NCBI GenBank assembly: GCA_032622095.1
Contig: CP136061.1
Coordinates: forward strand, 257,580,077-257,644,076
DNA: 64,000 nucleotides
Source: Siphonodentalium dalli
Taxonomy: Eukaryota; Mollusca; Scaphopoda; Gadilida; Siphonodentaliidae
Reading direction: 5' to 3'
Part shown: positions 46,701 to 57,201 of the stretch, piece after piece
Layout: every line of letters starts with the position of its first letter
How positions within the stretch are numbered: position 1 is the stretch's first letter
Notes under the pieces: model-generated
Told to the model about the DNA's origin: nothing
The model's input: the letters and a program-made list of their open reading frames with translations, nothing else
Database searches by the model: none
Made by a program: the position numbers and the translations under genes

Positions 46701-48128
46701 CAAAGCGTGGAAAAGGAATCAGGAGAAAGGTATCATGATCTAGCAAAACTCTAGCAGACTGGCATAGCTGTCTTCGCGATTACAACAACAAAACATAGCT
46801 ACTAGTATTTCACTTCCTTGCTGACAAGATCATAACTGTTAATACGGATAATGGCATTGTTGTTACCAAAGGTGAACATGTACAAAGTAACCGTGAACAT
46901 GATTTGGATATTCTTGCACCATGTACACATGAAAGGCCGATACACGGATATCTGTGGATGCAAAACACGCAGTTATCAACCAACACAACAGCATCATAAT
47001 CCAAGCCACCGAAACGGATAAAGTGATTATAGCTGTAATTGTATACTCAAGTTTAAAAGCATTCGGTCATAGAAAGACATTCAGAGGGATTCCAATACAT
47101 GAGATTGTTTCAACAAAATGTTATAATTCTCTTTTTCCATGCAATTTGTAGATGCGATGTGGTATCTGCATTTCGCGGGAAAGGAAAAAAGTCTGCATGG
47201 CAGGCATGGAATGAATATCCATAATTTTCTCCAGACTTGGCAATTCTCGTGTGTCCATCAAAGAACATGACATAGCATTAATCGAGAGATTCGTTATAAT
47301 AATGTACGACCGTTCAAATACACCCAATGACATTAATGAAGCCAGACTAGTTTTTTTTGCTAGGAAACAGAGACCGTACAATGCTATTCCATCTACAAGG
47401 TATGCGCTGTTGCAGCATGTCAAGCGAGCCGCATACGATGCAGGGCATATATGGGGACAATCATTGGCACGTAAACCAGCTTATCCGAGTCCTGAAGATT
47501 GGGTATGGGCAGAAAATGGCAGTCACTGGGAACAATTTTGGACGGAGCTTCCACCAATTGCCAAATGTTGCAGTCAGTTGACCAAATGCGGCTGCAAGAA
47601 GGCGTATAGTGGGCGATGCACATGCTACCATATTGGGCTTCCATGCACCACTTTGTGCAGTTGTTGCTGCCAAGTTTAAAAGACTCTAAGAACTGATAAT
47701 AATGAATGGGTGTAGCTATCCCAGTACTAACATCATAAATAGCGTGAGGTTAAATTGTTTGAAATTGAATTTTCTTTTCCACAATTTGAAAGTTAAGTGA
47801 TATAAAAATGCCAAAATTTTGAAACGAAACAGCTAATTTGTTACAATATATTGTTTTAACATACTCAGGTTGTGTTTTAATTTCAATTCAACCTTTAGAA
47901 ATGATATAAGATCTCTTGTTTGAGTGATACATCGATAAAATCGGTTAACTTTTCAAACTTCGAAAACTGACGTAGCTGAAAATGGCGGCCATCTTAAAAA
48001 TGGCGGCCATCTTGGATTTTCGCGTGGTTTGTCGAACAATATTGTTTAGTGGCCCATACTGATCATTCGTGCCAAATTTCATGCTTGTATACCAAGTGAA
48101 CGATTTTACGCTTAGCCGCCCTACTATA
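43755..48128 (+). mobile_element. 4.4-kb DNA transposon with long TIRs and broken CXC-type transposase gene
   Basis: The left end TAGTAGGGCGGCTAAG (43,755-43,770) and its reverse complement at 48,113-48,128 start inverted repeats. These remain alignable for about 150-165 bp (43,755-43,917 and 47,979-48,128), with shared 'acaagcatgaaa-ttg', 'cgacaaacca' and 'aagatggccgccattttt'. TAA lies directly outside both ends (43,752-43,754 and 48,129-48,131), compatible with a 3-bp target duplication, though three bases can match by chance. Between the TIRs is one plus-strand gene with many lesions. The superfamily is not assigned. Confidence 0.88.
44560..47679 (+). pseudogene. Broken transposon-encoded protein with Cys-rich C-terminus
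   Basis: Fragments in changing frames follow the order of a large protein family common in fish, cnidarian and mollusc genomes, usually annotated 'uncharacterised, tesmin/TSO1-like CXC'. From N- to C-terminal: GADIKSQLTHGATKSD (about 44,710); DGVVCPPLLRKGLFTTSALD (about 45,015); ITADQPLYALGRQIQ then YVVMLGGLHLELDALK (45,275-45,405); ERNFSSMAIDQAHRQHNAVV (about 45,808); HHEETIAYQKTFF (about 45,995); a VLKPNSVKTFDEYAQGDVIP segment (about 46,555); APCTHERP (about 46,917); ERFVIIMYDRSNTPNDINEA (about 47,287); and the Cys-rich end CGCKKAYSGRCTCYHIGLPC followed by TTLCSCCC, stop at 47,677. The 47,251-47,679 exon-like piece is the best preserved. Lesions include an in-frame TGA at 45,459-45,461 (the same frame continues with SPGTAYAFIKAS), stops near 44,928 and 46,752, and at least five frame changes. 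Conserved segments are missing between 45,150 and 45,170 and near 46,760-46,840. Function is inferred from the TIR context as transposition-related; the catalytic core is not identified. Family recognition is from memory. Confidence 0.85.
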
Positions 48129-49010
48129 ACTCGTCCTCAAACTCCAATCTTGGCAACACAATTTCATTCCCCTCGACTAATTGGAAGATGAAAAATCGGA
48201 GTCCATTATCGACACACATTGCGTGGGATTTGCCCTGGGTGACGAGTCTGAAGAACAATCAGCGTCGCAGGCCGGGGCCGGAAACTAGAGGCGACGTTCC
48301 TAACTGTGATGTCGGTGTCCCGCGGTGTCCCCTATTGGCCCCGGCTGATTCCAACATGATAGACGTCTTCGTTATCCCAAGAATGGTATGAGATTAGAGG
48401 AGTATACAAACTCGGACATCCTGTGCATGGGTATGTTCGTCCATGATCTTAACCCATATATTATGCCTAGCGTCCTTATTTCTGCTTAGATGGGTGATTT
48501 GAAGTGGAATGTTCCACTATGGAAAGTTCGTGAATATATAAATATAGAACATCCTTGACAGTACAGCATGATACTAAAAAATTCGATCAGCAATTTTAGC
48601 ATTATTTTTACCTGTAAGTCGGTTTTAATTGTTGCTGTTTTTTTCATGGAAAATAAACCAACAAGGGAGGTAATTTCACACAATAAATAATTTTAACCCC
48701 ATGTTATAACTTATTTCAGTATTATCACAATACTGTTTTTAAATGAATATATGATAAATTTACTGCAATTTGTGGATATATCTAGCGAAAATATTTCCTT
48801 GATTCAGTGTACTTTATAAAGGACGCTAGGCATGGCTGGGGCCCCGAATATTTTGATTCTCGATCCGTTATAAAGTATACTAGGCATATTCATGCATGGT
48901 CAAATGTTTACAATGTTAATGTTATGAATTTTATCATGTAGGTTTTGCGGTAATGCAAACAGAGATTTCAGGTTATAAGAACTAGCGGCGCAGCACACTG
49001 GTTTGCTAGG
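48129..49010. other. DNA between transposon and 142-bp array; partial copy of the 400-bp repeat
   Basis: 48,340-48,452 (gctgattccaacatgat..., ...gtatgttcgtccatgatctt) matches the end of each roughly 400-bp unit at 50,270-51,480. The rest (48,453-49,010) is AT-rich with no recognised feature. Confidence 0.6.
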
Positions 49011-49990
49011 GGCCACCCTACAACACCCTTTATTTTACCTAAATCGGTCAAATAGCCGAGAGGCGGCATGGGTGCCCTATTTGAACTCCTCTGGGTGCCG
49101 ACCATTTTGGATCGGGTCGGGGTGTGAGGGGTGAATATGTAGAATGTCTTGGGCCCACCCTACCACACCTTTTATTTGACTTAAGTCGGTCAAATAGCGG
49201 AGATATGACATGGGTGCCCTGCTTCAACCCCTCTGGGCGGCGACCATTTTGGATCGGGTGGGATGTGAGGGGTGAAGATGTATAATGTCTTTGGCCACCA
49301 TACAGCACCGTCTATTCAACCTAAGTCGGTCAAATAACGGAGATATGGCATGGGTGCCCTATTTCACCCCCTCTGGGCAGCGACCATTGTGGATCGGGGT
49401 GGGGTGAAGACGTAGAATGTCTTGGGCCCACCCTACCACACCTTTTATTTGACCCATAAGTCAGTCAAATATCGGAGATATGGCATGGGTGCCCTATTTG
49501 ACCCCCTCTGAACGGCGGCCATTTTGGATCGGGGTGATGGGTGAAGATGTAGATTGTTTTGGGCCCACCCTACCTCACCTTTTATTTGACCTAAGTCGGT
49601 CAAATAGCGGAGATATAGGCATATGTGCCCTATTTGATCCCCTATGGACGACGACCATTTTGGATCGGGGTGGGGTGTGAGGGGTGGAGATGTAGACCAT
49701 GGGAACCACCGTACAATACCCTTTTTTGACCTGAACCGTCAAATAGCGGAGAACCCATCTGAACGGCGGCCATTTTGGATCGGGTGGGGTGAGAGGGTGA
49801 AGAAGTAGAATGTATTGGGGGCCACTCTGCAATACCCTTTATTTGACCTAATCGGTCAAATGGCCGAGATATGGCATGGTGCCCTATTTGAACCCCTCTG
49901 GACGGCGACCATTTTTAATCGGGGTGGGGTGAGTGGGGTGTGTTGAAAGAGTGTATTGTGGCCACCCTACGAAACACTCTATTTGACCTA
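49011..49990 (+). repeat. About 142-bp tandem repeat, seven units
   Basis: Units start with GGCCACCCTAC-like or GCCCACCCTACC-like words at 49,011, 49,153, 49,293, about 49,432, 49,563, about 49,703, 49,829 and a partial at 49,960. Each contains 'cggtcaaatagcggagatat', 'atgggtgccctatttga', 'cgaccattttggatcgggt' and a GGGGTGAAGATGTAGAATGT-like end. Units are diverged and of uneven length, so the array is older than the 30-bp and 33-bp arrays. Confidence 0.9.
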
Positions 49991-50269
49991 AATATATTTC
50001 TTTCGAATAAGGAATCCCACACTTGCCTGTGGGTACAGTTCTTGATGATACCAAATGTTATTTCATGTTGCATGATCTAATTAATATAGTTAAAATGAAC
50101 ATAAATTGACCATGTGTATGCCTGGTGTCCCTTATAAAGGACGGTTCTTTGGCTGGGTTAAAATTTGGGAAAAGACCCTTTACATTGCCATCCCATGTTG
50201 ATTTTGCCCATTACTAACCTGAAACTATCTAATATCATAAAAATAAATATGAAAAAAAAGTTCGGCATA
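49991..50269. other. Spacer between tandem arrays
   Basis: AT-rich sequence linking the 142-bp and 400-bp arrays. No recognised feature. Confidence 0.4.
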
Positions 50270-51480
50270 TATGGCCATTATCGGAATATGTTGTTTTCCT
50301 CTTGTCCCTCGTATAGTACAGTTTTATACACTGGTATGTACAGTCCTTAAGGTGTTGTGTTTTTTTCTTTCTAAAACGTACAACCAATGGTGGTGTAGTT
50401 TCCGGCAATAACTGCATGAAGAAAACAGTGTATAAAACACAGTTAGTGCATGAATACGAGCCATGCTATTTCACTGGTACCTGGTGGTTTGGTTCCTTCA
50501 TAACAAATTTCGTGAATTTGTTGTTGTTGTTGTTGTTTTGGTTGTTGTTATGACCACCGGCTGATTCCAACATCTTCGTTATCCCAAGAGTAGTCTAAGA
50601 TTAGAGTACATCCTGTACATGGGTACGCTCGCCCATGATCTTAATATCGATGGGCCGTTATCGGAATTTGTTGTTTTCCAACAGTAGCACCTTTTTATAC
50701 ACTGGGTATGTATAGTCCTTAAGGTGTTGTGTTCTTTTTTCTAAAACGTACAATCAATGGTGGTGTAACGCTGTTGTTTCCGGCTATAATTGTACGAAGA
50801 AACAGTGTATAAAACACAGTTATATATAGTGAATACGAGCCATGCTATTTATCTGGTACTGCATGGTGGTTTGCAACCTTCATAACAAATTTCGTGAATG
50901 TTTTGTTGTTGCCGTTGTTGTTGTTGTTTTTTTGGTTGTTGTTATGGTCCCGACTGATTCCAACATGATCGACGTCTTCGCTATCCCCAGAATTTTTTTG
51001 ATAAGAGGAGTATACAAACTCGGACGACATCCTGTACATGGGTATGTTCGTCCATGATCTTAATATCGATGGGCCGTTATCGGAATATGTTGTTTTCCTC
51101 TCGTCCCTCGTATAGTTCAGTTTTATACACTGGTATGTACAGTCCTTAAGGTGTTTTTTTTCTTCTAAAACGTACAACCAATGGCGGTGTAACGGTGTAG
51201 TTTCAGGCAATAATTGTATGAAGAAAACAGTGTATAAAACAGAGTTAGTGAATACGAGCCATGCTATATATCTGGTACCTGGTGGTTTGGTTCCTTCATA
51301 ACAAATTTCGTGAATGTTTTGTTGTTTTGTTGTTGTTGTTGTTGTTTTGGTTGTTATGGCCCCGACTGATTCCATCATGTTCGACGTCTTCGTTATCCCA
51401 AGAATGGTCTGAGATTAGAGGAATAAACACACGCGGACATTCTGTTCATTGGTATGTTCGTCCATGATCTTAATATTGAT
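50270..51480 (+). repeat. About 400-bp tandem repeat, three units
   Basis: Units begin at about 50,272, 50,651 and 51,070 with GGCC-TTATCGGAATATGTTG. They contain 'cagtccttaaggtgtt', 'ctaaaacgtacaa', 'aaaacagtgtataaaacaca', 'ataacaaatttcgtgaat', a (TTG)n/(GTT)n run of variable length, and end with 'ctgattccaacatg-tcgacgtcttcg' and 'gtccatgatcttaatatcga'. A fragment lies upstream at 48,340-48,452. Open frames across the GTT runs are not coding. Confidence 0.88.
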
Positions 51481-51521
51481 GGGTGTGAGGTGTAAAGTAA
51501 CATATATATATCTATGAGTCG

Positions 51522-51775
51522 TTAAAGTGATGTGAAACACATCGGTAGGGTGATCAGATAGAATGGAGACTAATTTTGCTCAAAGTAGCTATATTTTAAC
51601 AAATATTATATCCAAATTGACCGCACACGCCGTCATTCTTATATATTACCTAATGCAGTTTACTCTCTATGGCGAAATCGTTTTCGTTAGTTTATTTACG
51701 ATAGTTGCGTCCTGAATTGAGAAGTAAATATTTACAATTGAGCGTAGTTCGCACGATGGTTTCTATGGAGTGGTA
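51522..51775 (+). repeat. Interspersed repeat shared with 14,014
   Basis: Second copy of the roughly 255-bp repeat at 14,014-14,270, in the same orientation. Both copies end at 'tttctatggagtg'. Confidence 0.85.
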
Positions 51776-52054
51776 CGGGCGATTTTCTTGATATTTTCGG
51801 TGATGTTAGTAGAATGCTATGTACATTCCACAAGCTGAATACTAACATATGTTATACGCGCCGAACAAGTACATAATATGCCTTTAATACACAAGTGGTG
51901 TAGACAAATGTGGCAGACCGATGACCGGCCCATAGGAGAAATGGTGCTCTATAGGTATAGAGACTAAAGATAGAACTGCGTAAGCATGCGGATATATATG
52001 GGGAATTGTAGTTTCTTATATAGTGCTTGTCTGAACATTAAATAAGGAGGTTTG
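51776..52054. other. Unassigned spacer
   Basis: No repeat, motif or open frame of note. Confidence 0.4.
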
Positions 52055-52359
52055 CAATACACACCCCGCTGTTATATATGGTCATACCATATGACCACAT
52101 CTAGGGAGCCGACTTCAATACACACCCCGCTGTTATATATGGTCATACCATATGACCACATCTAGGGAGCCGACTTCAATACACACCCGCTGTTATATAT
52201 GGTCATACCATATGACCACATCTAGGGAGCCGACTTCAATACACACCCCGCTGTTATATATGGTCATACCATATGACCACATCTAGGGAGCCGACTTCAA
52301 TACACACCCCGCTGTTCAATATGGTCATACCATATGACCACATCTAGGGAGCCGACTTC
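52055..52359 (+). repeat. 61-bp minisatellite, five units
   Basis: Five units of 61 bp, nearly identical. The third unit lacks one C in ACACCCCGC, and the last has GTTCAATATGG in place of GTTATATATGG. Each unit contains a short palindrome TGGTCAT-ACCAT-ATGACCA. The total of 305 bp fits five exact periods. Confidence 0.95.
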
Positions 52360-52529
52360 ATTGTGTGATAATCACCGCTAGGGGCAACACGCAGGTTCTC
52401 ATGAAGGAGCCGAGCGCTGATGGCCGAGGGTCTGCATCTTACTTATATGAATATTGATATTATAGCATTATGTATTGTCCCTGAATCAAGTGGTGGTATA
52501 AGGTATATGTGTGATTACGTTTTTATATG

Positions 52530-53222
52530 TAACCAATACACTCTGACCAGGTAACCAATACAGGTAAGTGGATGTCTGACCAGGTAACCAATACAGGTAA
52601 GTGGATGTCTGACCACGTAACCAATACAGGTAAGTGGCTGTCTTACCAGGTAACCAATACAGGTAAGTGGCTGTCTGACCAGGTAACCAATACAGGTAAG
52701 TGCATGTCTGACCAGGTAACCAATACAGGTAAGTGCATGTCTGACCAGGTAACAAATACAGGTAAGTGCATGTCTGACCAGGTAACCAATACAGGTAAGT
52801 GCATGTCTGACCAGGTAACTAATACAGGTAAGTGCATGTCCGACCAGGTAACCAATACAGGTAAGTGCATGTCTGACCAGGTAACTAATACAGGTAAGTG
52901 CATGTCTGACCAGGTAACCAATACAGGTAAGTGGATGTCTGACCAGGTAACAAATACAGGTAAGTGGATGTCTGACCAGGTAACCAATACAGGTAAGTGG
53001 ATGTCTGATACAGGTAAGTGGCTGTCTGACCAGGTAACCCATACATGTAAGTGCATGTCTGACCAGGTAACCAATACAGGTAAGTAGATGTCTGACCAGG
53101 TAACAAATACAGGTAAGTGGATGTCTGACCAGGTAACCAATACAGGTAAGTGGATGTCTGACCAGGTAACAAATACAGGTAAGTGGATATCTGACCAGGT
53201 AACCAATACAGGTAAGTGGATG
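52530..53222 (+). repeat. 33-bp minisatellite, copy 1, part before the insertion
   Basis: About 20 units of 33 bp. Each typical unit contains CTGACCAGGTAACCAATA and then CAGGTAAGTGG. One unit is 22 bp short (about 52,998-53,010). The block CAGGTAAGT equals the full 5' splice-site consensus. Open frames (MSDQVTNTGKW and others) arise from the period of 11 codons. Confidence 0.95.
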
Positions 53223-54020
53223 CAGTGTTCGCGCTGTCGGTAGCCAAATTAGCCAATGGCTAATCTTTTTCGAATTTGGCTAATAAAAATTTCATTTGGC
53301 TAAACTATTGGCTAAACTTTTTTTGACCCCAAATAGAGACTGGAAGCATGAATTTTTGGCAAGTGGGTTTTTAATTCTGTGATGTGAACGATCTTGTCCG
53401 AAAACATCGTATACGTACGTGGAAACCCGAAACCCGATCGCGGACAGTACAAAGGGAAACCCGTCACTCTGCACGAAACAGCAAAAGGTCATATCATTAT
53501 TTTACATTTAATCCGCTAATCCCCCATTGTCTGTATGGTCACTCACGGGGCTCCTGCACAATGCATGTTTATGATGACATTGTATTTATGACGGCCAAGG
53601 TTTATGAGCACCAAGTGTAAGACAATAGCTTAATCAGCCAAATGTGAATCACGACAGAAAAGAAGAAAGTGGGGAAATGTCCGGTTGGGAAATGTCCGTA
53701 TACCCAATCCCGGGTTACCCCCCCCCCCCCCCAAATCACTCTTTCACATAAAGATTAATAATTTTTTATTAAATGACATATATAAAAATATTTCTAGTTC
53801 ATCAAAATTAGTTAAATTATTGTGTATTTTACCTGTGCCTGTTAGATTTGACGTTTTAGTCATTAATTGTGAACCGACCATAAAACGATGATTTAATTTG
53901 GCCATATTTTTTTTAATTTGGCCAAAAAAAATTTGGCTAAAGTTTTTTTCATTTGGCTAATAAAATTTTCATTTGGCTAAACTTTTGGCTAAACAAAATT
54001 TCGGTCCAGCGCGAACACTG
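53223..54020. mobile_element. hAT-like non-autonomous element, 798 bp, with 8-bp target duplication
   Basis: The TIRs are CAGTGTTCGCGCTG (53,223-53,236) and CAGCGCGAACACTG (54,007-54,020), a perfect 14-bp pair. AGTGGATG flanks both sides (53,215-53,222 and 54,021-54,028), an 8-bp target duplication. CAG-type ends plus 8-bp duplication are the hallmark of hAT elements. Subterminal regions carry repeated 'atttggctaa' words (for example 53,271-53,318 and 53,950-53,994), which may be transposase-binding subrepeats. A C14 tract lies at about 53,719-53,732. The short internal open frames (53,384-53,620 and others) are not transposase-like. The duplicated array at 59,467 has the empty site. Confidence 0.95.
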
Positions 54021-54343
54021 AGTGGATGTCTGACCAGGTAACCAATACAGGTAAGTGGATGTCTGACCAGGTAACCAATACAGGTAAGTGGCTGTCTGAC
54101 CAGGTAACAAATACAGGTAAGTGGATATCTGACCAGGTAACCAATACAGCTAAGTGGATGTCTGACCAGGTAACCAATACAGGTAAGTGGATGTCTGACC
54201 AGGTAACCAATACAGGTAAGTGGCTGTCTGACCAGGTAACCAATACAGGTAAGTGGATATCTGACCAGGTAACCAATGCAGGTAAGTGGATGTCTGACCA
54301 GGTAACCAATACAGGTAAGTGGCTGTCTGACCAGGTAACACGT
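54021..54343 (+). repeat. 33-bp minisatellite, copy 1, part after the insertion
   Basis: About 9.7 more units of the 33-bp repeat. Compared with the second copy this part holds four extra units (132 bp). The array ends at 'accaggtaacacgtgtccac'. Confidence 0.95.
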
Positions 54344-55311
54344 GTCCACGGTTAGTAACACCTAACACACTAGAATGACAGAGACCAAGTCTGAGTAATG
54401 CACTGGCAGGTTGACCAGAGGTCTTTTTTGTTAGTCAATAAAGGTTTAAGTGAGAAAGCAAAATGGCTTAAACATATTCGTCGAATAAGTTTACCCATAT
54501 AATATTGGTGGCGCAATAATGTAATGGATGTCAGCGTCATGGTCCCAATCACACATGTTCCTCGTGTTCTTGGTAGAATTTAGAATCGGCTAGCAAGGTC
54601 CCGGAGCGGCTTAAAAGATATTTTGAAAAGTAATTTGGAACATAGAGGTCAAACCGTCCTACAAATTTGTAATTTAAAGAAAAAGGTAAAACTTTAAAAT
54701 TTAAAGACCAAAGAGTTAAAGTTCGTTTTGAAAAGTCAACAGATAATATAAACCAATAGGATCTTCTTCAGTTGCAAGTCGCTGACCTGTGCCATATTAA
54801 GCATATGAACACAAAATGTTCGTCCTTTACTCGCAAGCAAATGGCGGTATAGGGAAAATGTGCGATTACGTCACATGCATGGGGCCATTATCGTAATGTG
54901 TTGTTTTCCTATAGTCACGTGTAAGTCACAGTGCACTACAGCTCATTACGCCCTCTTGGATGTATACTGCGAGGTTGATCTGGCGATGACATAGGAGCTA
55001 TGTGGTAACTTTTATTAATAACGTACTCGCTATATGGCGTACCGGTTAGACTTTTTTCGGGGTGTATATATTCGCGAATGTACCTTCGCGGGTGTCTCAT
55101 TCTTGCAGTATGTAACTTTTATGACCGCGTTAATTGCTTTCGATATTTAGGTGCGAACAATGTCTGGGCCACTTTTGAAGATTTTAGTGCGGAACACAAT
55201 GCATAATATAAAAGTTAACATTGCTGATGAAGTATGTCTCAGTTGGAATGTAGATTAAGGTCGTATTGCGTAGTATCTGGGTGTAATTAATCCGATGATA
55301 TTTAATCGGAT
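54344..55311. other. Unique part of the duplicated unit, no gene recognised
   Basis: Present twice (again at 59,658-60,625). No protein motif or RNA gene recognised. The 60-codon open frame on the minus strand (54,370-54,552) is identical in both copies only because the duplication is recent. Confidence 0.45.
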
Positions 55312-55650
55312 ATCATAGCGGTCGTCTGCTCACTTTACTTCCCGGTCCCGGGATCATAGCGGTCGTTTGCTCACTTTACATCACGATCCCGGAATCATAG
55401 CTGTCGTCTGCTCACTTTACATCCCGGTCTCGGGATCATAGCGATCGTCAGCTCACTTTCCACCCCGATCCCGGAATCATAGCTGCCGTCTGCTCACTTT
55501 ACATCCCGGTCTCGGGATCATAGCGGCCGTCAGCTCACTTTCCATCCAGATCCCGGAATCATAGCTGTCGTCTGCTCGCTTTACATCCAGATCCCGGAAT
55601 CATAGCGGTCGTCAGCTCACTTATGTTACACCCCGGTCCTGTCCCGGGGA
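55312..55650 (+). repeat. 41-bp minisatellite in alternating A/B form, eight units
   Basis: Units of 41 bp start ATCATAGCG/ATCATAGCT. They tend to alternate between an end in CCCGGTCTCGGG (or CCCGGTCCCGGG) and an end in CCGATCCCGGA, suggesting an 82-bp dimer. Copy 2 counterpart: 60,626-60,964. Confidence 0.9.
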
Positions 55651-55936
55651 TCAAAATCGATCGATAAATGCATAGATTCAGGATTAACAGCAATTACAAC
55701 AACAACAACAACAACAACACACCTAATCTAATTAGATATACTATATGAATTTGACATGAATCCGCATGATGCATTGACATTCTGCAATGCCAAGTTCATG
55801 TATGTTGTTCAACCACTTACAATTGTATACGCCCATATATGCAACGAAAACATTAGAACAAAACAAGGGCGTGTCGTTAAAACGACTAAAATATAAATCA
55901 AAAACATATTTAAAAATAAACGAGTGCGCCACTTTA

Positions 55937-56380
55937 ATAAAACGAATCGCTATGGACACCATACGCTACAACGGAGATAATAAAACGAATCGCTATAGAC
56001 ACCATACGCTACAAGGGAGATAATAAAACAAAACGAATCGCTATAGACACCATACGCTACAAGGGAGATAATAAAACGAATCGCTATAGACACCATACGC
56101 TACAAAGGAGATAATAAAACGAATCGCTATAGACACCATACGCTACAAGGGAGATAATAAAACAAAACGAATCGCTATAGACACCATACGCTACAAGGGA
56201 GATAATAAAACGAATCGCTATAGACACCATACGCTACAGGGGAGATAATAAAACGAATCGCTATAGACACCATACGCTACAAGGGAGATAATAAAACGAA
56301 TCGCTATAGACACCATACGCTACAAGGGAGATAATAAAACGAATCGATATAGACACCACACGCTACAAGGGAGATAACGG
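55937..56380 (+). repeat. 43-bp minisatellite, about ten units
   Basis: Unit of 43 bp with AATAAAACGAATCGCTATAG and ACACCATACGCTACAAGGGA. Two units carry a 5-bp insertion (AATAAAACAAAACG, near 56,025 and 56,160). It ends at 'gggagataacggaatcg'. Confidence 0.92.
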
Positions 56381-57201
56381 AATCGAATTACTTCTAACGG
56401 ACATAATTCACAAACGCCTGAACCGATTTCAGGGGAATGAGATAGGCGCATTTTATCATGTCCCATCCATGAATAAAACATTACTTTACTTTGACCTTAG
56501 ATGACTTAAAGGGCGACTAATATATTACATGATTAACTAATAGCGTCTGTTATCATTCCAGAAGATATGTGGGGAAATTGGTGGCCGAATTTTAAATAAT
56601 ATTCTATAACACCTCTATCCTGATTCCATTTACAACATGTATAGACACGACGCGACATACATGTGTATATATCCTCTGGCAAATAATCTATCTATAATAC
56701 AATGGTTTTACCCCTGGTCATGTGACCCATCGGTACAATTTGTTCTAAATAAGGAATGCTCTTTATTGCTCACATCTGCCCCTTTGTCTGGTGTCAACGG
56801 CATCTATATCTCAATCCCATTATACTCTACGGGTCAATTTATCCCAATGTTTCAATGTTCACCGACCAGATCGATTGCAACCATTTTGGGTACATAATTA
56901 ATTAATTAATTGAATTAATTACCAGATGCATTTTAACACATCTGATGTCAACGGGACTGATCTAATAAAATCCCCCCATTCCCCCGGGTCAAATGATGTA
57001 CAAATTTTCAGCTCCGATGGTCAAACTGTTTCCGTTTCAGCCTTTCAAGTTTGACACTGCGCGTCGCTAGTATTCCATCATGTGACGTCACGTGGAGGAA
57101 GATTAACGCATGGATCGGGATAACTTCAGTTACGGACGGCCTTTCACAAAAATCTTTTCGGCAACGTGTTCAGTGGATTAGCGGGCATTGATAGTAACTA
57201 C
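56381..57201. other. Unassigned part of the duplicated unit
   Basis: An 86-codon open frame (56,637-56,897) has no recognisable motif, and its identity in copy 2 is uninformative. (TTAAT)n-like AT-rich sequence at about 56,896-56,920. Nothing else seen. Confidence 0.4.

Noticed and set aside
50842-51467. Coding frames with long V or T runs across the (GTT)n tracts
   Set aside because: They are produced by the trinucleotide runs in each 400-bp unit. Run length differs between units.
52515-53256. Secreted or structural repeat protein from the 33-bp array (MSDQVTNTGKW, TYLYWLPGQ, HLPVLVTWSDM)
   Set aside because: Frames are open on both strands because 33 is divisible by three. No start context, no flanking coding sequence, and the second copy differs by whole units only.
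56637-56897. 86-codon frame identical in both copies of the 6.25-kb duplication, suggesting conservation
   Set aside because: The duplication is too recent for identity to carry information. No motif is recognisable.
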